Shown: positions 1-12,320, counted from the stretch's first letter. The stretch: 64,000 bases of DNA from Fratercula arctica (GCA_947846985.1 CANTUZ010000003.1:124318626-124382625); one strand, 5' to 3'. Translations and numbers: made by a program. The notes: a model not told the origin generated them from the letters alone.

Positions 1-103
1 ACGCAGAAGCTGCAATCCAGGAGCTGAGTTCTGCGGGACTCATCACATGCTCTATGGGTCACAACGAACAGCTGGATGGTGGGATCTTACGGACATTACT
101 CAC
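1..103 (-). other. RAB10: RAB10 intron 3, 5' end only
   Basis: This is the start of the intron that follows RAB10 exon 3 in the minus-strand gene. It opens with the donor GTGAGT (103 down to 98). The rest of the intron and the later RAB10 exons, which would encode residues 110-200 with the guanine-base motifs and the prenylated C-terminus, lie beyond the left edge. Confidence 0.85.
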
Positions 104-242
104 CTCATCTATGTTTCTGAGCCACTTGCTGATGTTTTCAAAGCTCTTGGCATTGGTGATGTCATATACTAGCATGATCCCCATGGCACCTCTGTAGTAG
201 GAGGTGGTGATGGTGTGAAATCGCTCCTGCCCCGCTGTGTCC
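104..242 (-). CDS. RAB10: RAB10 exon 3 (residues 64-109 plus last base of codon 63)
   Basis: This exon encodes the switch II region and central sheet of the small GTPase RAB10, which directs exocytic and endosomal membrane traffic (for example GLUT4 vesicles and basolateral recycling). The minus strand reads through acceptor TTTCTGCAG, one base that completes Trp63, then 46 codons from DTAGQERF to WLRNIDE, then donor GTGAGT. The length, 139 nt, is 1 + 46x3, so the exon ends in phase 0. Gln68 of the DTAGQE motif, needed for GTP hydrolysis, is intact. Thr73, the known LRRK2 phosphorylation site in human RAB10, is present (codon 214-212, ACC). Residue 94 is Ala where I recall Gly in human. RAB8 and RAB13 are close paralogues, but exon 1 beginning [19 protein letters not shown] and the KIF3C neighbour favour RAB10. 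Confidence 0.96.
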
Positions 243-2689
243 CTGCAGAAACCAGACAAGAGTACGCATCAGAGGCAAGCTCTAAAGAAACCAGCACGGT
301 ATATCTATTAGACAAGCGTATGGCCCGGTATACTGGGATGCGCAATGTTTTGAAGAACCGTAGGAGACACTCCAACGTGCATCAGCAGTAGCTTCAAAGA
401 AGGTCCACTCCGTCCCAGACGCAGCTGAACACTCAGAGAAGAAAGGACAAGCTGCAGTAAGTCAGGCTCAAAAGGGTACAGAAACCGAGGGTTTGAAGCT
501 TCTCTTTGGGATTTTAAAGGGGATTGTTTTTTTAAAAACACATTTCGGAGTCAACTATGACAAGAGACAGAAGACACTGGGCTGCTCAACTGGGCTCACA
601 CAACTAAGATGGCAGAAGATGAAGCCATCCGTTGAACAGCAAAGTGGTGAGATGCAGTAGGCCTTCTGGTATCTTACCACAATAAACAAACCCAATATCA
701 AGTCATGGTAGAAAGTTGTTGATTTTAAACTTCATATTTTTTATTGACAACTTGAAACTTGCACCCAAAAGGAGAAACTTTTATTTCCAAGTCCCATATC
801 TCAGGGGAGTGTCTCAGACGTCTGAGCTTCGGTGGAACCCAGAAACAGGCAGGACAAGAACAGGAGCAAGAAATGCTCTACCAACACTTTGACAGCACTG
901 TGAGCTCCAGCAGTGGGAGGGTCTGAACAGCCCCAGACACATCGTTGTCCCAGACGCTCCTGTTACTGACCAGCTCTTCCCAAACGAACGTAAAAATAAG
1001 CCACTTTAGAAGTTCACCTACAAGGTTTAAAGTACATACCATAACCACTGACCAGCCTGACGAGACACTGCACAAACCCAGATGACCCAGTACTCAAGTT
1101 TCTGTAGGAAGTTCTCAAAACGTAGGTTGATCAGCAGTGCCGCTGCCAAAGTCAGGAGAGACTGAAACCATGACCAGCCACGACCTGATCCAACTGTCCG
1201 GTCAACACCACCACCATGCCCAAGAATGTGCCCTTCCACTTCAGCAGCTGCTGAGCAGCCACGAAGACAATCACCATTTTCTGGAACTCAGAGTTAAAAC
1301 TGAGAAGAATTTTGTTTTCAGATCAATTTGATAAAGCTTTAACGTGATCTTACACATTTCTATTCCTGAAATTTTAGGCCACAGTATATAACAAGTAAAT
1401 CTAGAAGATGTACTGTAACGTTAAGCCGTTGATTTCTATAAGCAATATGCTGAAAATCAATCATGCAAGATTAATGACAGTATGTGTTTTCCCATCTAAT
1501 TTTGAGATCTTTCATGGAACGTGAGATTTGGTTAAATGAACTCGCATGCCATTAAGTTGAGAATTAAGAGTTAATAGAATACGCAGTTGTCTTTGAGAGG
1601 ACATAAACCTAACAGACTACATGTTCGCAGACACTTTCCAGTGATGCTATTCAACTATCAACTGTCTCTCTGAATTTAAACTGGTCTAAACTGAGATTAA
1701 ACCTTCCCTAACCGCCTTCAGAAAGACAGTTCCCCCCTGACCCACAGACCCACATTTCCTCACTCACAAACCAGTAACCTCAGAAAACATCATGGACTGG
1801 AGTTGAACTAGTTCAACTCATTTCCCTCTCAGCTGTTCCTGAGGTCACAGCAAGTGCCTTGGCAGGACACGGACACCACCAGGCACCGAGTCCTGTGAAA
1901 ACTCAGCTCTCCCCACCGTCCCGTCACCTACAGTTGACCCAACAAATGCTGACTGCAGTTGCCAAATCAATTTGTTTAAACACACGTCACATTTCTGGCC
2001 AAGTATCAGTTGGCAAATGGGGAGTAAATGAAAAGCCTCGAAATCCGAAGATGCCATGGAGGAAAAGTTCCTGAGATGCAGCTAAACGCTCTACAAAGTT
2101 TCTTCTCAAAGTGTCTCATCAGCTCTGTTTGGCTCAGACCCCACATCAGGGTTTTGAGGCCAATTGCTCCTGAGATTTCATCTCCTCCCAGGAGCTGGCA
2201 AACACCAGGACACGGGCAAAGAGCAGAGGGGGAATAAGGGCACATCCTAAACCTGAGCACCGCTTTGTTCAGAGATGTTCTACCAGGCCGTGCTGTGCAG
2301 AGGTCTGGCTCGCTGGCAGCAGCCTCGAGACGCAATCCAGTGCATTCCCCGGCTCTACAAAACATTGAGGGATATCCACATTATGCTTCAAAGACGCTTG
2401 ATGTTCTACTGAAGACCTCTGACGATTGCTGGCTTGAATCCCACTCTCTCATTTCCTTTCTGTCCCATTTGGAAGTCTCTCCTGATGGCACGCTTGGGTT
2501 TTCCTTAGTGCAAATTAAGGCCGTCAATCCTTCTCTTACTTTTCATAGGTAGCAGAGTTCATTTCCCTTCTTTCTACAACTACTTTTTTTGCATACTCAA
2601 ACACAGCTCTTGCACCTTCTCTGAATTTTCCCAAGCCACCTGAAGTTCTTTAGACCTTACTCACTGGCCAAAGGGCTATGATACGCAGC

Positions 2690-2860
2690 CTCCCCATTAC
2701 TCTCTCTGGACTCCCTCCAACTTGCCCACGTTTAAGGAAAAACCCGGACACTGCTCCAGGTGAAGTCTCCTTCCTCACACAGGAATATTTTCTAGAAGAC
2801 TTGGGCAAGCCTGCTGACGCATCCCCCTCCCTTTCCTCATGACTGAGTAGATTTTTCTGA
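2690..2860 (-). mobile_element. Possible old, decayed CR1-type fragment
   Basis: The plus strand contains a stretch with a 'ggactccctcca' block followed by 'cggacactgctccaggtgaagtctc'-like spacing. This resembles the antisense of the CR1 polymerase C-terminal coding region, where GACTCCCTCCA and an 'aggtgaggtctcacc' block are typical. Similarity is patchy and I rely on memory of old avian CR1 copies, so this is a weak call. It would be an old insertion in sense with RAB10 transcription. Confidence 0.33.
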
Positions 2861-3520
2861 CATTTGAGTAACTGACAGTTCACAGACTGAACTTGACAAC
2901 TTTCCATTTGCCTGTGCTGAATTTCACTGGACTTTTTTTTCAATGACATTTCTCCAATCGGTCAAAAGCAATTTGAATTATAATCCAGTCCTCTATACAA
3001 TTTATACTTTGCAACTTCATCTTTTCCTGCCTAGCTAAAATGCCATAACCATACCCTCTATATTCCCTTATCTCAACCATTAAAGAAAACACTGCCTATC
3101 ATGAAACTCGGGACAGACTCCTGCAAAATATCTCAACATAACTCTTAATCACACATCATTTATTTTCTCTCGCCGTGAGTTCTGTACCCACTTGATAGCA
3201 TCTTCACCCCAGTCACTTCCCCCTAACTTGCTTATATCAAGCAGGACAGTGTCAGAAAAGCCTCCCCAAGGATATCAAGCCATACGACATCTGTGATTTC
3301 TCCCCTCCTGACGAGGCCAGGAGCCATCACAGCAAGAACCGAGACTGACTTTACACAACTTGGCATTGGCCACACTCAGTTGTTACTCATCCCTTGTCAC
3401 ATCCTACGCGCCTTCAACTAACTCGCTCCGTTAACTCCTCCAGTGGTTCTTCTGGCAACTGAAGCAAATGGATGAAAAGAAAGCTGGGGAGGGAAAAAGC
3501 AGAGAACCTGGAGTGGTTCC

Positions 3521-3544
3521 TTTTTTTTTTTTTTTTTTTTTTTT
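3521..3544. repeat. Poly-T run (24 T)
   Basis: An uninterrupted run of 24 T in RAB10 intron 2, which is poly-A in the transcript. No SINE or processed gene body is recognisable next to it, so I call it a simple homopolymer rather than a retrotransposon tail. Its length will be unreliable in sequencing. Confidence 0.95.
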
Positions 3545-5555
3545 GGAGATAGGTACTATATTTGCCCTTTCCCCTTCTTAATGGATTCCCCATTCATTAT
3601 TCAGAGATAACTCTTAATGGATGCGAGATTAGAGACCTGACTGGAGCAAACACAGGAAATGAGTTATGGTTTTCAAACTGCCTACGACTGATGAATCCAC
3701 CCTGAGCAAACGGCAGGAGACAAGCGGAGACCGCATGCCTTGTTTACTGTCCTGGCCTTCCATTCTTTTGTTCAAACCTCTGGGACATAAGAATATGCTC
3801 CAAAGCTATGGGCGTGCAATAAATCCTTCATGTAGGCAACAACATTTGTGGAAGCTCTCCAAGCTAAAATAAACGTAGACAAGGACTAATAAGACAGCCA
3901 AGGAAAACGGAGCCCTACTGCACAGGAGGAAAGCGAGAGAACTTGGTTTGTTTAGCTGCAAAATGGAGACGAAGAAGGTCATCCTGTGGGACTAGGGAAG
4001 GAGAAGCACGGAGAAAGCGAAAAATCTATTTGAATTATTCTCATGCCAACATTAAAGTATGCATAAGCGATATCATCTTAGAGGTTTAACCAACAGAGAA
4101 AGGAATTTCTGGGACAGCTTTCCGGTTGACCTAGCAGAGACTAAAGAAACCTTAAAATGCACTATGATTTGCTTATGAAATATTTACATGGGTGCAACAA
4201 GAAGAGATTACATCCAATGATTTGTGAAGATCCTTCCAGTCCACATAGCTCAAAAGAAAGGTCTTCGACATATTAAACCAAATAATTCCTAGCAAAATAA
4301 TCTTAAGAATTTTATTACTGTCTTACTGTTTCATCTTATAATATTTTTTTAAGCTACGCAGCAGAATATTGCATTGAAGAAACTGCACTGCTGACATCAG
4401 GCACGCTCTGGAAGCTTTAGCAACTGGGTCCAAGACTTTCCTTCACAAAGGAGCATCTGTAAGGTGTTTTCATGACCAGCAAATTTCAGCTTTTTTGAAT
4501 AAATATTCACCCAGGAAAAAAATAAATCTATAATGAGTGAAGTATCTAATTGTTTTCTAGGCAGTCAGACTGATGGGCCAAGAGTCTCTTCCACCTGGAG
4601 GCAGGCACGTGCTGAATGGTCTCCAAAGCTCTCAGCAGCAAGAGTTGACTTTTAGCCATTCCTAGGATAGTTGCAAAAATTAATGAGACCAACCATACCC
4701 TAGTCAGTGGTGTGTCTGCAGCTTCAGCTGTTCACCGCCGTACTTCTTAAATCCAAGAATTTGCATGTAACAGGGAATTCCCACACGTGTAACTACTTCA
4801 GACAGCTATGCCGCTGCACATTCCTTTCGCCTGGACTGGTGTTCCAGCGCAGACAATTCTTTTTGCAACAAGCTCATTGCTGAATAGAGCAAAACTCCGA
4901 GGACACATTTCTAGCCATGTAAGAGTATTCCCAGCAGAGACACACTCATAGAAAAATGTTAGTTTATGGTCTTCTACCCAGTTAAGAGCTGCATACTGAA
5001 AAATATAAGGCTGTTTCTAAAATTTGGAACCAGTCAACAAGATTGTAGGAAAATAGGATGACACGCAAATTTTATGTAAAGGCAGGAGGGTGAGAGTAGC
5101 AGCTACATAGGAAAAAAAGAAAAAATTTAGATGTCTTTGAATCTCCGAGTTACATATTTTTCAGTTTACTACAGAAGCAATTTTGTCGTCACACTGTTTC
5201 CATATTAACACAAGATTATCAAGTATGACTGCTTCATGCACAACTGAAGAGAACTGCCCCGTTAAGAGAAACGGATCATTTGTCTTACCCAGCTCTGGAT
5301 CCAGCCTTTCAGATCCCAACTTTCTGGCATTAATGATGCAAATCAGCACCTTGCAACAAGCCTGCAGACACCGTCGGGGCAGCAGTCCTGCACACAAGCT
5401 TGTCCCGGGCACAGAATTGTGCACTTTCTACCTTGTACCTACTGACATTCACCTCCTTCCCTCAGAGCTCCTGGTCTGGCGGGACAACACGCACTGCCAC
5501 TGACAGGCTGCTGGGAAAGTGTGAAAACTGGTACATGGGAGATTTACCAGACAGG

Positions 5556-6015
5556 AATCACAGAGTGGTTTGGGTGGGAAGGGGCCTTTACAGCCCCCCC
5601 AGTGCCACCCCCTGCCCTGGGCAGGGACACCTCCCACCAGCCCAGGTTGCTCCAAGCCCCGTCCAACCTGGCCTTGAACCCCTCCAGGGATGGGGCAGCC
5701 ACAGCTTCTCGGGGCAACCTGGGCCAGGGGCTCACCCCCCTCACACCAAAGAATTTCTTCCCAATCTCTCCTCTCAGTCTCCCCTCTGTCAGTGTAAAAC
5801 CCTTCCCCCTCGTCCCACGGCTCCCCTCCCTGATCCAGAGTCCCTCCCCAGCTTTCCTGGAGCCCCTTGAGGGCCTGGCAGGGGCTGGAAGGTCTCCGCG
5901 GAGCCTTCTCTTCTCCAGGCTGAACCCCCCCAGCTCTCTCAGCCTGTCCTCCCAGCAGAGGGGCTCCAGCCCTCCCAGCATCTCCGGGGCCTCCTCTGGC
6001 CCCACTCCAACAGGT
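5556..6015 (-). mobile_element. CR1 LINE, 5'-truncated 3' end, minus orientation
   Basis: About 460 bp matching the 3' end of the young CR1 copies elsewhere in this window (31.1-32.0 and 41.1-42.3 kb), inverted. The plus strand begins at the CR1 3' terminus (AATCACAGAGTGGTTTGGGT) and runs through the conserved block ending 'caagccccgtccaacctggc' to the 5' truncation near 'actccaacaggtcc'. It is sense to RAB10 transcription. The chance open frames in both directions are relics of CR1 polymerase sequence, not genes. With the plus-oriented copy at 8.06 kb it forms a long inverted repeat. Confidence 0.93.
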
Positions 6016-6974
6016 CCATCAACAACTGTTGGTCCTCATAAACCCCTGCAAAACTCACTCTTCATACAGCTCCACACCTATATTTTGGTTACTCCTTAAG
6101 ATCGGTTTAAGACTAGTTTAAGACTAGACATGTATACACCGTGTGGCTGTTTAAGGAAAGTTGGAATTACTTACTACCCTGACTTGGAAAAGAAAATACA
6201 GACCTCTTGAAAAGGCTAATCGCTCACCCCTGCTCACATAACCCTGCTCTGTTTATAATCCCTGGAAACCTATTTCTAAATACTGCAGTTATTCCTTGAC
6301 AGCCTTCTGCCCTACCCCATCCCTCCAGCATTCCAGTGTCAGCATCAGAGCATTTGGGGCTTGGTGTTTTTTTGTTGTTTTGGATTCACTCTCCCAATAT
6401 CAACATCCTGTAAACCCACCTTCAGGATCACCCTTGTACAGTTCCCAGTTGTCTTCCCAGACTGCGCAGTCTGCGAGAGACCAGGAAGCGGCTGTATTTT
6501 CTGCAACCAGTTTTCACAGAATATTCTTGAATGAATGGAAAAAGGGCTCCTGGGGTAAGTTCTTCTGCAATAACAGAACAGGATACATCATGATCCTCTT
6601 ATTTGCCAAGCTCTGTTCTGAAATACCTGGCTGATCTGTGGTTTTTTCCCCTCCACGTTCTTTATTTTGTTTCCATTACACTGAACTAGAGCTTCTCCCA
6701 GAGTCTCCCACTCCTGCTAGTGGATTTCCAGCAACTTTGATTACCACTGTCCTTGACCTTAAAGAGTCCTTCCTTCTCTTCCGTGCCTGTTTCCACGACA
6801 TACTTTTTAGATGACAGTAGTATTTCCTTTCAGCCTTTGCATCACCAGCATGAAAAACCTACATTTCCGTGTGTTCTCACAAGCACGTAAGAGTCAGGCC
6901 AGAGGTTTTCCAGCTTCCACTTCTGGGTAGTTCAAGGACTTCTGGAGCCAGAGCTCACATCTGTGTATTTAACA

Positions 6975-7440
6975 GTCCAAAGCTGACTGTTCCTTCATGA
7001 ACTCCCTTTGTAAACCTGTGTACATCTGCAGCTACCACCACAGCTTAGGACGTGATGAGCAGTTCCACAGCTTAACTTCATTTCTACTGGGTCGTGTCCC
7101 CGCCCAGGGCAGGGGGTTGGAACTAGATGAGCTTTAAGGTCCCTTCCAACCCAAACCATTCCATGATTCAATCATTTCCTGTGTTTTGCATGTGCCACCT
7201 TCTAGCCTCACGCTAGAGCTAATGTTCTGGTCCTGGAAAAGGAAATGAGTTGTATCAATCCTTACCTACCTTTTCCAGCATACTCACGATTTAAAAAAAA
7301 TGCGCTTTGGTCACTTCTCTGACATCCAGGAGAATCCTAATCTTTCCAGTTTTTCTTCCTAAAATAGCTACTACGCCCCTCTGACCATCCTACTTGCCCC
7401 TTTCTTTCTAGGTCATGCTAATCAGAATCGTTATTATGTC
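6975..7440 (-). mobile_element. Ancient CR1/L3-like LINE remnant, interrupted by a younger CR1
   Basis: The minus strand around 7354-7322 translates to EEKLERLGFSW, which matches the conserved C-terminal polymerase motif of CR1/L2-type LINEs (EERLxxLGLFSLEKRR). Just upstream in that sense, an 'aagtaggatggtcagagg' block corresponds to the R-(A/G)-x-x-M-V-R-G part of the same domain. The region is broken by indels and by a younger plus-oriented CR1 end at 7094-7174. It is old sequence: no full frame survives and the match is only by motif. Confidence 0.5.
7094..7174 (+). mobile_element. Short CR1 3' end (about 80 bp), nested in older LINE
   Basis: Contains the CR1 3' signature: 'cgcccagggcagggggttgg', then 'gagctttaaggtcccttcca', then 'aaccattccatgattcaatc', ending in the ATTC-type tail that CR1 uses instead of poly-A. 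Its 'ttggaactagatgagctttaaggtccctt' type differs from the GC-richer version of the abundant copies, so it is an older subfamily. Confidence 0.8.
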
Positions 7441-8061
7441 AGATGGTGACACTTCCCTGCCCACTGCAAATGACTGCACCCACAGTATGCAAAAAAATCA
7501 CAGTTTTCCAATTGCTACGTTATGCTAGTAACTTTAGGGAATTACAGGATGCCTAAACCTTTTCGTTTCCATTTCAAAGCAATTCTGAGTTCCTGGACTG
7601 TATGATCTTACGCTCTTCTTCATAGCTGAATTTTTAGCTCTACTGCTCTATTCCTCTAGAGCGTTTAATCGCTTTCACTATGATAACACCATCTTTTCCT
7701 GGAGCAGTCACCTCTCATGCAGGTTCTTTTATTCTCCCTCCCTTCTCTACAGCATGAGCACTACTGTATTTGTCAGGGCATTTGTCAGGACATTCATCAG
7801 TGTCAACCCGCCCAGGTCCCACCCTTCATAACTATTTCTACTCCCAAATCTTTACTTTGTTTCTCCCAAATCCTACGCTAAGCCCACCACTGGTGACTTT
7901 CCATCTGGCATCATACCATATACTGTCACATCAACAATTTTTCTTAACAGAAAAGTAATACAATAACCTAACCAAGAAGGCACTTGATTCTTCTACATCC
8001 TTCCACCCAGAATTTGCCACAGCAGTAGTCTTCCTGATGGACCTGCCCTGAACAAGCTCAT

Positions 8062-8540
8062 TCAGCACAGGAGAGACACGGAGCTGTTGGAGCGGGGCCA
8101 GAGGAGGCCCCGGAGATGCTGGGAGGGCTGGAGCCCCTCTGCTGGGAGGACAGGCTGAGAGAGCTGGGGGCGTTCAGCCTGGAGAAGAGAAGGCTCCGCG
8201 GAGACCTTCCAGCCCCTGCCAGGCCCTCAAGGGGCTCCAGGAAAGCTGGGGAGGGACTCTGGATCAGGGAGGGGAGCCGTGGGACGAGGGGAAGGGTTTT
8301 ACACTGACAGAGGGGAGACTGAGAGGAGAGATTGGGAAGAAATTGTTTGGTGTGAGGGGGGTGAGCCCCTGGCCCAGGTTGCCCCGAGAAGCTGTGGCTG
8401 CCCCATCCCTGGAGGGGTTCAAGGCCAGGTTGGACGGGGCTTGGAGCAACCTGGGCTGGTGGGAGGTGTCCCTGCCCAGGGCAGGGGGTGGCACTGGGGG
8501 GGCTTTAGGGTCCCTTCCCACCCAAACCATTCTATAATTC
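8062..8540 (+). mobile_element. CR1 LINE, 5'-truncated 3' end, plus orientation
   Basis: About 480 bp starting at 'cagcacaggagagacacgga' and ending 'aaccattctataattc'. It includes the conserved polymerase C-terminal region (sense reading resembles [18 protein letters not shown] in the frameshifted form) and the 3' end. It is antisense to RAB10 and lies in intron 2. It is nearly identical to the inverted copies at 5.56 and 15.96 kb, implying recent insertion or homogenisation. Confidence 0.94.
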
Positions 8541-9572
8541 CTTCAGATGGCCAGTCCCAAGAGCTGTGGGTCATCCTCCTCCTCGCTGGCAGCCCATGTA
8601 CCCACAGGCTGGCTCAGCCTAGCTGAGGCTCTCCAGAACTGCCCTGCACACCAACATAGTTCCACTTGGGACCCAACCCCACCACTCTCCATCTCCTCTT
8701 GTCCCAACCTCCCCCTGCCCTGTTTCAACATCGTTTTGCAACGGGCACATTTACATTTGGAGCAGTATGAAAACACTTTAATCCTAGCTTGATCCTTACC
8801 AGCCAGCAACCCCACTTTTTAATAGCTATGAAGTATCAAGTTGCTTATCACCTCTGGCAAGGTTTAACTCAGCTTGACCTTTGTATTCTTGCTTTACTCC
8901 TAGATATATATAGTTTAGAGATCAAGGCATGACTGAGACGCTGCCACATCTGCTCATCTTCCATGCCCGGGAAGAGCAGTGGGTAGCCATCCCGCTGTGT
9001 AGAAAGGAGCGGCGCTCTATTAGAAAGTGCCGGTTTTACCTGTTTTCTGTAAAACTAATTGCCCACTGAGACTGCACCCCCACCCCAAGGAGTACAAAAG
9101 CCAGTACCGGCCACAGTAAACCAGTAACACAGCTTTGCAGGCAGCCAGAGAGCAACAACGAACCAGGACAACAGCATGAGAAAGATTTAATATGTGGGCG
9201 ATGGAGGATTACACGGATCAGCAAGAGGCAGGTCAATACAGTAATTTTAAACTGAGGAACAGTTTATTTCTATTGCCTTCTGTGTGTGAAAAGAAATACT
9301 CTTTTCACCTATGTAAATAACAAATGCTACATAATCAAGACCTTAACCACTCCCACCGACGTAGAAACCTTATTCCGTACAGGAAGGGTTCGTTCAGCCA
9401 CCACTTCTGGCAGCGATAGCTGATCGAACGCAGCTCCTTCGTAAACACGGAGCAACTCTATGTAAAGGAACTCCGTCATACTTGGGAAATGGCTAACACA
9501 TACTAAGTTCTTGACAGTGCAAAATTCTGTCACCATCTGTCATTTCACAAACAGCTGAATGCCACTATTCTG

Positions 9573-9589
9573 AAAAAAAAAAAAAAAAA
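9573..9589. repeat. Poly-A run (17 A)
   Basis: Seventeen A followed by CCCC and seven A in RAB10 intron 2. It has no recognisable element body upstream and reads as simple low-complexity sequence. Confidence 0.9.
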
Positions 9590-10493
9590 CCCCAAAAAAA
9601 GAGAGGTTTCAATCTGAATAAGCACCAATAATAATAACGATGATGATAACAATAGCAACAATGATAACAAAACTGCCTTTTCTAACAATAAAAGGGACTG
9701 TTAGGAAGCAAGAAAGCAGCATTATAGAGGGCTGGACAAAGATTTGGTGGCACTTTGGAGAGCCACGGCTGGACTCACTCTCGTGGACTGTCCCAGTGCC
9801 ATCGCAGCCAGTATCCTGTCTCTGTCAGCCACCAGAAGGAGCTCAGAGGTGCGTACAAGAAACTGGGCCAACCGACAGCAATCCCACAACGGAGACGACA
9901 GTTTCCAGATGGGGAGAAACCCCACAAGCGAAAGAGCGGTCATTCCTCCTCTCCGTTCTGAGCAGGGAGCTGCTGCACTGGTACAAGCCCACCTGCAACA
10001 CAATGCCAACTGAACAAGGGCCAAGGGTCCCACCTCCTGACCTTAAAACTCTCTTTTCTCTTCACCATCAGCCTTTTGGTATCAGGTTAATCAAGTAGAG
10101 CTGCATCCCAGTGGAAGCGCTACCTATGACTCAGATGATACGTTTTGTTGATTCGCCTATATTTGCTCCTCCTGTGCATTTACTTCAGTCATACAAGCAC
10201 GAGCCACACTCTGGACGCAAGAAAAGCTACAAGAACAGCCTCGGGTTTACAAGGGAAACGTTCCACTACAGCGTCCCTTCTTGCTGAGCTGCCGCAGCGG
10301 GAGCGCAGGGTAACTGTGGCAACGCGTTACACAACTCCTCGAAGTGCAGGGTGAGTTTAAGTACAGGAAGCGGTGGTTAAATATAGATGCTTTGCACAAA
10401 ATATCTTCACCGAAAGACACTACTGTTCTAGCCACCAAACCACTGCTGGGCAAAACTCCTTGTACAGGAAGAGTTGGAAACTACAAAGCCTAG

Positions 10494-10525
10494 ATTTATT
10501 TATTTATTTATTTATTTATTTATTT
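10494..10525. repeat. (TTTA)n microsatellite
   Basis: About eight tandem TTTA units in RAB10 intron 2. This explains the run of repeated Leu/Phe/Ile/Tyr in the short reading frame that spans it. Likely length-polymorphic. Confidence 0.95.
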
Positions 10526-12259
10526 TCATTTTTTTCCATCAAAAGCGCATGTCGTAGGAACTTCATTTTCTGCTTTCCAACTTTCATCTCAAATGCGAAA
10601 TTTTAAACTGGCAGGAGCAAGAAGCAGATTCAGACAATGATCTCCCAACTTTGCAACATTTAAAAGTTGCAACTTCATAGAACTCAGCTCACCCAAACCC
10701 CTCTTCATTTCCCTAGGCCACTAAAAATGCGTACAGCTTCGTTATGGCTTGCTCCCTTGGCTATATGCACATTAAACATCCTCAGTATTCCACACTTTCA
10801 GTTTCCACATTTCATCGTGACTTTTTCCAATGTTTAATCTAACACTTCCTTTAAGTCATTCCAATGTTTTGTTCTACCTTTCTACCCCAGGGTAGAAAAG
10901 CACCTGCCCTGTTGGGGTAAAAAACACGACACAAAATGATTGTTGGATGTTACGGTTTGCTCTGGGTTGACAAGCTGAATGTTAACAGCCCGGTGAGCTC
11001 CTCCAGCAAGAGCTGCCCAGCCAGTCGCTCAAGGAAGCTGCGTTCCAGCTGGCTGCCTCCAGCTCCTGCTCTCGGTTCCTTCCTTTCCGCCGCTCTGCTC
11101 TCGCTCCCCAGCTGATCTACACCCACCCTTCCTCAACACAGCTCCGTCTAAAACACTGCCCTCACGAAGCCGCTTACCCCTTGTGGCTCCCCGCTGAAGC
11201 ATCCCAGCACGCCGAGTTACTTCATCATCCAAGTGCTTCCTTATCAACCGGCTGCGCAGTTTATACAACGAAACCGACTTCGACAACTCTTTCCCTTGCA
11301 GGGCACAAACCAAAATAACTAGTTGGCCGACTTCTGCTAAGGAGGTGCTCAGGGGAGTGGGACGTGAGAAACAGCTAGGGGACAAGGTGCACACTCCGAG
11401 TGGTGGTAACAAGGATTCAGAATACGCTCGTTAGGAAGGATAATCATTCAGCCAGTCCTACAGCACTGGAATGACTACCTGGATAGAGGAAGACCAATGC
11501 CACCTCCTAACCAGACTCCATACACCTGCATCTACACACGTCAACATTATCCAGACATAAAAGAATTTTCAGTAGTGGGGGCCAAAATGGGCAAACGCAA
11601 GGTCCAAACAAACTCAAGTTCTGAACTCTCAGCAGAGCCGGAGAACGCACCAGCAACGCGTACAGGGCTGAGGAGGGAGGCCAAGCAAAAACAGAAGCTA
11701 GGAGAAGCTGTCAGCTTTCCTGACCTGACTTGTCACAGGGCTATTAAAATAGGAGAAAAATCTCGAGTTAGACATGCACAGCAAGCTAAAAGGAAAGAGT
11801 TTTGCCTCACACTAGACTTTCCCACAGAAAAGCAGTCATGTTTTCAGCCAGCTCAGAAACTCTCCACAGTTTGCTATGGCGAAACATAAAATAAGTGCAG
11901 ATGTGGACTGCGCTTTCTTGCAAAGCAAGGCTACCACTCAATTTACAATCATAAACTCAAGGCAGTTCCTAATTTAAAAATCGCAGTTTTCAAACACTTC
12001 CCCCTAAATCACAGACTGCGAGGATCCCGTCCTCCCAAACAGGAGACTCGCCAGCAGCCTGTCCAAGGGAGCAGTCAGTAACAGCGGTTATAAAGGCAAC
12101 ACACACATCTCTTCCCCAGTTCCCAAAGAATGTTTAGGGAAAAATACAAGACAGTTACAAAATTAGATACCTGAATGTAAACTCTTCTCACTAAAACCTG
12201 CCTCTGCAAGCAGCCATCCAGCAGGATGCCACCCCGCAGCTTCTCCGTACGTTACTCAC

Positions 12260-12320
12260 CATATCTGTAGCTTGATCTTCTTTCCTTGTAATTCAACGGT
12301 TTTAATCTTGAAGTCTATCC
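12260..12320 (-). CDS. RAB10: RAB10 exon 2 (rest of codon 43 to first two bases of codon 63)
   Basis: A 61-nt coding exon, too short for a standalone frame. On the minus strand, acceptor TTATTTTAG is followed by GG (completing Gly43), then ATA GAC TTC AAG and on to CAG ATA TG, then donor GTGAGT. The translation is [19 protein letters not shown] (19 codons, residues 44-62), the strand after switch I through the interswitch hairpin of RAB10. Phases fit on both sides: exon 1 ends after the first base of Gly43, and exon 3 supplies the third base of Trp63. The 19 residues match what I know of RAB10 without a difference. Confidence 0.95.

Larger units (their letters stand above)
243..12259 (-). other. 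RAB10: RAB10 intron 2 (about 12.0 kb)
   Basis: The intron runs from donor GTGAGT at 12259-12254 to acceptor CAG at 245-243. It is AT-rich and I see no exon of another gene in it. Its recognisable content is CR1-type LINE sequence (about 2.69-2.86, 5.56-6.02, 6.98-7.44 and 8.06-8.54 kb), a 24-base T run near 3.5 kb, a 17-base A run near 9.58 kb and a TTTA microsatellite near 10.5 kb. The rest is unique-looking intron with only short chance reading frames. Confidence 0.85.

Noticed and set aside
3521..3544. Poly-T as the tail of a processed pseudogene or SINE
   Set aside because: No gene-like or SINE-like body is recognisable on either side, and avian CR1s do not end in poly-A.
11497..11889. 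130-codon plus-strand frame in RAB10 intron 2
   Set aside because: No recognised domain, no splice context and antisense to the host gene; length is within chance expectation over 12 kb of intron.
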